From Flavobacterium psychroterrae (GTDB taxonomy: Bacteria > Bacteroidota > Bacteroidia > Flavobacteriales > Flavobacteriaceae), in assembly GCF_018380615.1 (NCBI RefSeq), contig NZ_JAGYVZ010000002.1, positions 248,001 through 312,000 of the forward strand: 64,000 nt of DNA. Reading direction: 5' to 3'. How positions within the stretch are numbered: position 1 is the stretch's first letter; each line of letters starts with the position of its first letter. Below the pieces are notes generated by a model. The model saw nothing but the letters and a program-made list of their open reading frames with translations. It searched no databases and was not told the DNA's origin. Position numbers and translations under genes: made by a program. This document shows positions 59,755 to 64,000 of this stretch, in pieces.

Positions 59755-59765
59755 TTATAGTTTTT

Positions 59766-59866
59766 TGTTTCAGGTTTCAAGTTTTAGGTTGATGTAGATT
59801 GTGTTTTATGCAATTGTCTACGACTTGTATGTCAATTGGAATTTGGAATTTAATTTTTGGAATTTG
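59766..59866. repeat. Short-period repeats in the thiS–thiC gap
   Basis: TTTCAGGTTTCAAGTTTTAGGTT (59768–59790; a relative of 33168–33208) and two GGAATTTGGAATTT-type words (59837–59866) lie here, without the complementary arms seen elsewhere. They appear as unpaired members of two dispersed families. Confidence 0.45.
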
Positions 59867-59872
59867 TTTTTT

Positions 59873-60015
59873 CTGCTAGGGATAGAAGTGGAAAGCCCGT
59901 AAAGGAGGAAGCCGGAAAAAATAAGGATTAGGAAAGCGACCAACGGAAGCTTTGCTAAGACTATATTTTTTTGGTTGACGACTGCGGACTTGAAACGGAT
60001 AGCCCGTTTAAGCAG
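59873..60015 (-). repeat. 143-bp CTGCT...AGCAG-bounded element between thiS and thiC
   Basis: This GC-richer island lies 5 bp after the thiS stop. Read on the plus strand it begins CTGCTAGGGATAG and ends CGGATAGCCCGTTTAAGCAG, with repeated GGAAAGC/GGAAGC words and AGCCCGT near both ends. It has no coding capacity. It resembles a dispersed flavobacterial intergenic element that I recall but cannot name; a structured RNA or mobile palindrome are both possible. Confidence 0.5.
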
Positions 60016-60020
60016 CCATA

Positions 60021-60227
60021 TTATCCTCCTTGCGTTGCAGAAATAATTAAGATTTCGTCAGTTTCGCGTACGAGGAATTTGTTCCAGTTGATTTTTGGAA
60101 CAACGGTATTGTTAATGGCAACGGCGATTCCGTTTTGTTTGTTTGGAATTTCGAGATCTAGCAATGACTGAACGCTTAGCGATTCAGCATTGAATTGTTT
60201 GATTTGTTGGTTGATTTTTAGTTCCAT
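60021..60227 (-). CDS. thiS: Sulfur carrier protein ThiS
   Basis: A 68-residue ubiquitin-fold protein that carries sulfur as a C-terminal thiocarboxylate for thiazole synthesis. It reads GIAVAINNTVVPKINWNKFLVRETDEILIISATQGG, ending in the required Gly-Gly. It is the first gene after the TPP riboswitch. Its ATG and the AAGGA before it lie in a predicted hairpin that could be the regulated step. Confidence 0.93.
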   Translation of the reverse strand: MELKINQQIKQFNAESLSVQSLLDLEIPNKQNGIAVAINNTVVPKINWNKFLVRETDEILIISATQGG

Positions 60228-60286
60228 TCCTTAAGTTTTTAGGTTTTATTAAGATTCACTATAGTGAATCTCTACCTTAGGAATGG
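60224..60286 (-). promoter_or_regulatory. Hairpin sequestering the thiS start, probable riboswitch expression platform
   Basis: CCATTCCT (60224–60231) pairs with AGGAATGG (60279–60286), extended by AAG/CTT across one bulge; this covers the thiS ATG and its AAGGA. Inside lies a perfect 20-bp palindrome, AGATTCACTATAGTGAATCT (60252–60271). The hairpin lies about 40 nt downstream of the TPP aptamer, so control of translation initiation is likely. Confidence 0.6.
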
Positions 60287-60324
60287 CTACAATTACGCAT
60301 AAAAATGCGCGCAGAAGTCATCTT

Positions 60325-60405
60325 ACTTTTCCCTACGCTAGTATGAACTAGATCAGGTTCAGAGGGTAAAATCTCAGCCTACTTATTAGTAGACACCCCT
60401 AAAGT
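60325..60405 (-). ncRNA. TPP riboswitch (THI element) of the thiamine operon
   Basis: On the minus strand the aptamer words appear in order: AGGGGTG, AGGCTGAGATTTTACCC, CTGAACCTGATC, a P3/P5-type arm with CTAGTTCATACTAG, and GTAGGGAAAAGT closing P1 with ACTTT. The −7 box is directly before it. It should repress thiSCEDG(H)F when TPP is plentiful, probably through the thiS start hairpin. Confidence 0.96.
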
Positions 60406-60411
60406 GTGAAG

Positions 60412-60419
60412 CAAATGTA
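60412..60419 (-). promoter_or_regulatory. Predicted −7 box of the thiamine operon
   Basis: The minus strand reads TACATTTG then C, TAnnTTTG, giving a start at about 60408, the first base of the TPP aptamer. It is the same octamer as the −7 box of the riboswitch-controlled receptor at 44.4 kb. Confidence 0.6.
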
Positions 60420-60498
60420 ATAAAAAAAATAGTTAAAAGTTTCAGGTTTCAAGTTTAAAGTTGATTTTAAGAGACTGAAAACTAAAAACTGCGACTGG

Positions 60499-61068
60499 TT
60501 ACTTGACTCTTGTCCAGCAATTTTCGACATGATCGTTGACCATTCCAGTGGCTTGCATATGTGCGTAAATTACGGTTGAACCAACAAATTTAAAGCCTCT
60601 TTTTTTTAAATCTTTACTGATTTCGTCTGAAATTGGAGTAGTGGCGGGAATGTCTTTTGTGGTTTTTGGATTGTTGATGATGGGTTTTCCGTTAGTGAAT
60701 TTCCAGATGTAATTAGAGAAACTTTCAAATTCTTCCTGTACTTTCATAAATGCCTGCGCATTTGAAATAGTAGCCCGTATTTTAAGTTTGTTGCGAATTA
60801 TTCCAGCATCTTGTAATAATGATTCTATTTTTTCTTCCGTATAATTGGCTATTTTTTTATAATCGAAATGATCAAAAGCAAGTCTGAAATTTTCTCTTTT
60901 ATTTAAAATGGTAATCCAGCTTAAACCAGCCTGGAAAGTTTCTAAAATTAGAAATTCAAATAATGAAGGATCGTCATAAACTGGAACTCCCCATTCTTCG
61001 TCATGATATTTTTTATATAAATCACTGGCAGAACACCAACTGCATCTTATTTGATTTTCTGTTTCCAT
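60499..61068 (-). CDS. tag: DNA-3-methyladenine glycosylase I
   Basis: A 189-residue TagI-type glycosylase that removes 3-methyladenine from DNA. It starts RCSWCSASDLYKKYHDEEWGVPVYDD and keeps the zinc ligands Cys9, His22, His180 and Cys184 (NDHVENC). Family marks include ETFQAGLSWITILNKRENFRLAFDHFD and GFKFVGSTVIYAHMQATGMVNDH. It directly follows (no gap) the lipoprotein gene and ends a three-gene operon. With AlkB and the Ada-like proteins at 30–33 kb it is part of the alkylation-repair set of the cell. Confidence 0.96.
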   Translation of the reverse strand: METENQIRCSWCSASDLYKKYHDEEWGVPVYDDPSLFEFLILETFQAGLSWITILNKRENFRLAFDHFDYKKIANYTEEKIESLLQDAGIIRNKLKIRATISNAQAFMKVQEEFESFSNYIWKFTNGKPIINNPKTTKDIPATTPISDEISKDLKKRGFKFVGSTVIYAHMQATGMVNDHVENCWTRVK

Positions 61069-61740
61069 TTATTTGCCTATTTGCCAACTATATCCTTTCA
61101 CACCCGGAATATAAGCTGAACGACCAATTATAACAAGTTCATTGTAAATTCTTTTATCATATTTAATACCAATAGCAGTTCCGGATGTATACAATTTATT
61201 GGCTTTAAAAGTAATTTTCATCAACCCGTCTTTGAATTTAGCATCTGATACTTTTTCTACGAACCAAGTCGAACGCCATTTAATAGCAATTTCATCTTTA
61301 TCGGTTTTTGTAATGGTTTTTATGAGTTTTACAGCTTCCTGCGGAATTTCAAATTTCTCAGCTAACTGATCCTGAGTTAAAGTTTGCCCAATTTTACTTC
61401 CGTAAAGTATCTTACGCAGGTTAACGAATGTCATTAAAGTCTTATTTGCTTCCTTGCTAAAATCCAAATTATGGTTTTCAGTACTTTCCGAACTTTGAAT
61501 CTGCGGTTTAGAGCTATTATCCTCTTTTATTGAAAAAGAATCCTCTTTATTTATAACATATTTCTTTTTTGAAAGAGATACAATTTCCGGAGATTTTTTT
61601 GCAAAGACTTTTGCTGATGCAGCTTTTAATTTATTTACAGGATAAACTTTTTCTTGTTCAGGCTGTTTTTTTGCATCGTTACCACAACCTATAAAAAAAT
61701 AGGTTATTAAAAGCAGTAATATGGCAATTGTCTTTTTCAT
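61069..61740 (-). CDS. Lipoprotein of unknown function (223 aa)
   Basis: A 223-residue protein with an SPII signal (MKKTIAILLLLITYFFIGC, Cys19), a Lys/Ser-rich linker to about residue 110 and a C-terminal folded part (LRKILYGSKIGQTLTQDQLAEKF to SWQIGK). I recognise no domain. It lies between the YhhQ-like transporter (13 bp upstream) and tag (immediately downstream), so the three share a transcript; no functional link is evident. Confidence 0.7.
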   Translation of the reverse strand: MKKTIAILLLLITYFFIGCGNDAKKQPEQEKVYPVNKLKAASAKVFAKKSPEIVSLSKKKYVINKEDSFSIKEDNSSKPQIQSSESTENHNLDFSKEANKTLMTFVNLRKILYGSKIGQTLTQDQLAEKFEIPQEAVKLIKTITKTDKDEIAIKWRSTWFVEKVSDAKFKDGLMKITFKANKLYTSGTAIGIKYDKRIYNELVIIGRSAYIPGVKGYSWQIGK

Positions 61741-61753
61741 AACTACAAGATAC

Positions 61754-62416
61754 TTAATCTTTTTTAGAAGGATCTTCTTCCAGATATTTTTTTATCAAAT
61801 GATGACCTAAATAAATCAAAGGCGTTAATAAAACGGCAACTGAAAGTTTAAAAATATAACCCGTTAATCCGGATGATATAAAGGTTTGAAAATCAATTTT
61901 TCCGGGTAACCAAAAAGCAATACCCAATACAATAAAAGAATCGAATAATTGTGAAATTACCGTTGATCCAGTTGTTCTAAGCCATATTTTTTTTTCGCCT
62001 GTTCTTCTTTTAAAAAACCAAAATATCCAGACGTCAATTAATTGTGATGCCATAAAAGCTATCAAACTACCCACAATTATCCACATACTTTGTCCGAAAA
62101 CTGCTTGAAATTGTTCATCATTTACGGGGCTTATTCCTTTTGCTGCCGGAATTACAATTGCCATAAATAATAGTAAAAAGGCATATGCAATTAAACATGC
62201 AGTTATAACTGAAAGTTTTTTTACACCTTTTTCACCAAAATATTCATTGATCAAATCTGTTGTTAAAAAAACTATTGGCCACGGCAAAATACCTATGCTC
62301 ATTACAAATGGACCAATTTGAATTAATTTTCCTCCAATAAGTTCAGCGACAACGGCGTTCGTTATAAATATGCCCGCTAGAACTACAAAAACAATCTCTT
62401 TTCTGGTTTTAAACAT
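61754..62416 (-). CDS. YhhQ/VUT-family queuosine precursor transporter
   Basis: A 220-residue inner-membrane protein with six predicted membrane segments. Marks of the DUF165/VUT family: VVAELIGGKLIQIGPFVMSIGILPWPIVFLTTDLINEYFGEKGVKKL, with GSLIAFMASQLIDVWIFWFFKRRT and RTTGSTVISQLFDSFIVLGIAFW. E. coli YhhQ imports preQ0/preQ1 for queuosine; the same is inferred here. It is the first gene of a minus-strand operon (with the lipoprotein and tag), starting from a −7 box 23 bp upstream. Confidence 0.93.
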   Translation of the reverse strand: MFKTRKEIVFVVLAGIFITNAVVAELIGGKLIQIGPFVMSIGILPWPIVFLTTDLINEYFGEKGVKKLSVITACLIAYAFLLLFMAIVIPAAKGISPVNDEQFQAVFGQSMWIIVGSLIAFMASQLIDVWIFWFFKRRTGEKKIWLRTTGSTVISQLFDSFIVLGIAFWLPGKIDFQTFISSGLTGYIFKLSVAVLLTPLIYLGHHLIKKYLEEDPSKKD

Positions 62417-62438
62417 GTGATGTGATAAAATGAAGTTT

Positions 62439-62446
62439 CAAATTTA
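62439..62446 (-). promoter_or_regulatory. Predicted −7 box of the yhhQ-like–lipoprotein–tag operon
   Basis: The minus strand reads TAAATTTG (TAnnTTTG). The start near 62435 gives a short leader before the ATG at 62416. Confidence 0.5.
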
Positions 62447-62545
62447 AGGTATTTCTCTATAACTTGGAATGGATATTTTTAATTTAAAGTATGGTTTACG
62501 CATATTCTATAAGTTAAAATTTTCTTTTGAATACTGATTTTTAGT

Positions 62546-62553
62546 TACATTTG
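62546..62553 (+). promoter_or_regulatory. Predicted promoter (−33/−7) of the M3 peptidase gene
   Basis: TACATTTG (−7) is preceded 16 bp upstream by TTTTG (62525–62529), a plausible −33 element. The leader to the ATG at 62586 is about 30 nt. Confidence 0.55.
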
Positions 62554-62585
62554 GAACAGTAACATATTAAATCAAATTAATGATA

Positions 62586-64000
62586 ATGAAAAAAATAATA
62601 ACAATTTTTCTCATGGGAACAACCTTATTTTCGGCCAACGCACAAAACAATTCCGACAATCCATTGCTTAAAAAATGGACAGGTCCTTACGGAGGAGTTC
62701 CTGCTTTTAATGAGTATAAAGTTTCGGATTTTAAACCTGCAATTCAATTTGTTATTCAGGAAAAACTTAGCGAAATAGACGCTATTACTAATAATCCAAA
62801 AGCACCAACTTTTGATAATACTATCGCAGCTTTAGAACGTTCAGGTAAAACAATGTCTAGAATTTATACCAGTTACGGTATTTATGGTTCGACTTTAAGT
62901 ACTCCGGAATTTGATGCGGTAGAAACAGAAATGTCTCCGAAATTATCCGAGTTTAGTGATAAAATAGTTCAAAATAAAAAACTTTTTGCAAGAATTGAAA
63001 CTTTATACAATTCAAAAGAAAGCAAAAAACTTACAAGTGAGCAACAACGCTTAATTTGGTTGTATTATACTGATTTTGTTCGTGAAGGTGCAAAACTAAA
63101 TGAAAAAGACAAAGAAAAGGTAGCAAAAATCAATCAGGAATTAGCGAGTCTTTTTACAAAATTCAGTCAGAATTTATTAGCTGAAGAGCATAATCAATAT
63201 GTAGCCCTGAAAACTGAAAGTGATTTTGATGGTTTGCCAAATGAGGTAAAAAATGCAGCAATTGCTGAAGCTAAAAGCAGAAAATTAGATGTTTTGGGAT
63301 GTGTTGCAAATACACGTTCTTCTATTGAGCCATTTTTGACTTTTTCAACTCGCAGAGATTTAAGAGAAAAAGCTTTTGATATTTTTGTGAAACGTGGAGA
63401 TAATGGCAATGCAAATGATAACAATGCAACTCTTGTTTCTATTTTACAATTGCGCACACAAAAAGCAAAATTATTAGGTTTTCCTACTTTTGCTGATTGG
63501 AGTTTGTCAAATAAAATGGCAAAAGATCCTAAGAAAACATTAGATTTAATGTTATCAGTTTGGGAGCCGGCTGTTGAAAAAGTACATCAGGATGTGGCTG
63601 AAATGCAGAAAATTGTAGATGCAGAAGGTGGTAAATTTAAAATTCAGCCGTGGGATTATCGTTTTTATGCTGAAAAAGTTAGAAAAGCAAAATACGATCT
63701 TGATCAAAATGAGGTTAAACCGTATTTGCAGCTGGAAAATTTACGTGAAGGTATGTTTTGGGTTGCAGGCGAATTGTTTAATTTAAGCTTTAAACAAATT
63801 ACAAATGTTCCTGTATACCATCCAGATGTTCGTGTTTGGGAAGTAAGTAATAAAGTAACTGGTAAAGTGGTTGGATTATGGTATTTTGATCCTTATGCAC
63901 GTGCAGGAAAACGTTCTGGTGCCTGGATGAATGCTTACCGTGACCAACAAAAAATGGATGGTGAAGTTCTTACTATCGTATCTAATAATTGTAATTTTAT
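62586..64000 (+). CDS. M3 family peptidyl-dipeptidase (Dcp-like), 3' end cut by window edge
   Basis: About 470 residues of a larger protein (Dcp usually 670–700) are present. It starts with a signal peptide (MKKIITIFLMGTTLFSANAQ; a second ATG lies 6 bp upstream). The N-terminal Dcp part reads NPLLKKWTGPYGGVPAFNEYKVSDFKPAI, then RSSIEPFLTFSTRRDLREKAFDIFVKRGDN, MAKDPKKTLDLMLSVWEPAVEKV, IQPWDYRFYAEKVRKAKYDLDQNEVKPYLQLENLREGMFWVAGELFNL and LWYFDPYARAGKRSGAWMNAYRDQ, all typical of M3 Dcp. The zinc site HExxH lies beyond the window. Predicted role: release of C-terminal dipeptides in the periplasm. Confidence 0.93.
   Translation, partial: MKKIITIFLMGTTLFSANAQNNSDNPLLKKWTGPYGGVPAFNEYKVSDFKPAIQFVIQEKLSEIDAITNNPKAPTFDNTIAALERSGKTMSRIYTSYGIYGSTLSTPEFDAVETEMSPKLSEFSDKIVQNKKLFARIETLYNSKESKKLTSEQQRLIWLYYTDFVREGAKLNEKDKEKVAKINQELASLFTKFSQNLLAEEHNQYVALKTESDFDGLPNEVKNAAIAEAKSRKLDVLGCVANTRSSIEPFLTFSTRRDLREKAFDIFVKRGDNGNANDNNATLVSILQLRTQKAKLLGFPTFADWSLSNKMAKDPKKTLDLMLSVWEPAVEKVHQDVAEMQKIVDAEGGKFKIQPWDYRFYAEKVRKAKYDLDQNEVKPYLQLENLREGMFWVAGELFNLSFKQITNVPVYHPDVRVWEVSNKVTGKVVGLWYFDPYARAGKRSGAWMNAYRDQQKMDGEVLTIVSNNCNF

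Overview
The window is a chromosomal segment of a Flavobacterium-like member of the Bacteroidota. Support: AT-rich DNA, Bacteroidota-type promoters (a TAnnTTTG −7 box upstream of many genes, with few clear Shine-Dalgarno sites), the gliding/type IX secretion gene order porV–porU | gldJ–murF, a SusC/SusD pair, and a flavobacterial-type thiamine operon. I see no rRNA, tRNA, CRISPR array, transposase or prophage.

Layout. 1–8.1 kb: porV (cut by the left edge) and porU on the minus strand, divergent from gldJ and murF; these serve type IX secretion, gliding and peptidoglycan synthesis. 8.1–25.8 kb: a polysaccharide utilization locus, with a membrane-spanning propeller/LuxR regulator divergent from susC, susD, two tandem GH30 enzymes, GH3, GH5-CBM6 and a second GH3. 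The enzyme mix suggests beta-glucan (beta-1,6 and/or beta-1,3). 26–36 kb: a minus-strand accessory stretch with a transglutaminase-like protein, a DNA-alkylation repair cluster (AlkB, a stand-alone Ada zinc domain, an AraC-MGMT protein), a 2OG oxygenase, an alpha/beta hydrolase, GNAT, an SMR pump and two secreted proteins of unknown role. 36–44 kb: ahcY, a phosphopantetheinyl transferase, a Crp/Fnr–truncated globin unit, and the run pcrB–pnuC-like–(NadR-type kinase::DUF4301)–arfB.

44–60.5 kb is dominated by thiamine. A TPP riboswitch precedes a TonB-dependent receptor at 44.4 kb, and a second TPP riboswitch at 60.4 kb heads the minus-strand operon thiS–thiC–tenI-like–thiD–thiE–thiG–[GxxExxY gene]–thiH–thiF. 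Between them lie greA, a HIT protein, a histidine kinase, a flavin reductase-like protein, a DUF3127 protein, aat and a MOSC protein. 60.5–64 kb: tag, a lipoprotein and a YhhQ transporter on the minus strand, then an M3 peptidase cut by the right edge.

The intergenic DNA is rich in short-period palindromic repeats of several families. The most striking case is a GxxExxY (PD-(D/E)XK-like) gene enclosed by a perfect 45-bp inverted repeat between thiG and thiH. One arm resembles a lone copy at 25.86 kb, which suggests a family of mobile-like palindromes with a possible partner nuclease. Other notable points are a GH3 enzyme whose expected nucleophile Asp is His, a kinase fused to a nucleotidyltransferase-like DUF4301 domain, an Fnr-like site about −41 from the predicted start of the globin operon, and a terminator-like hairpin in the greA leader. 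All functional statements come from reading the sequence and from family knowledge; no database search was run.
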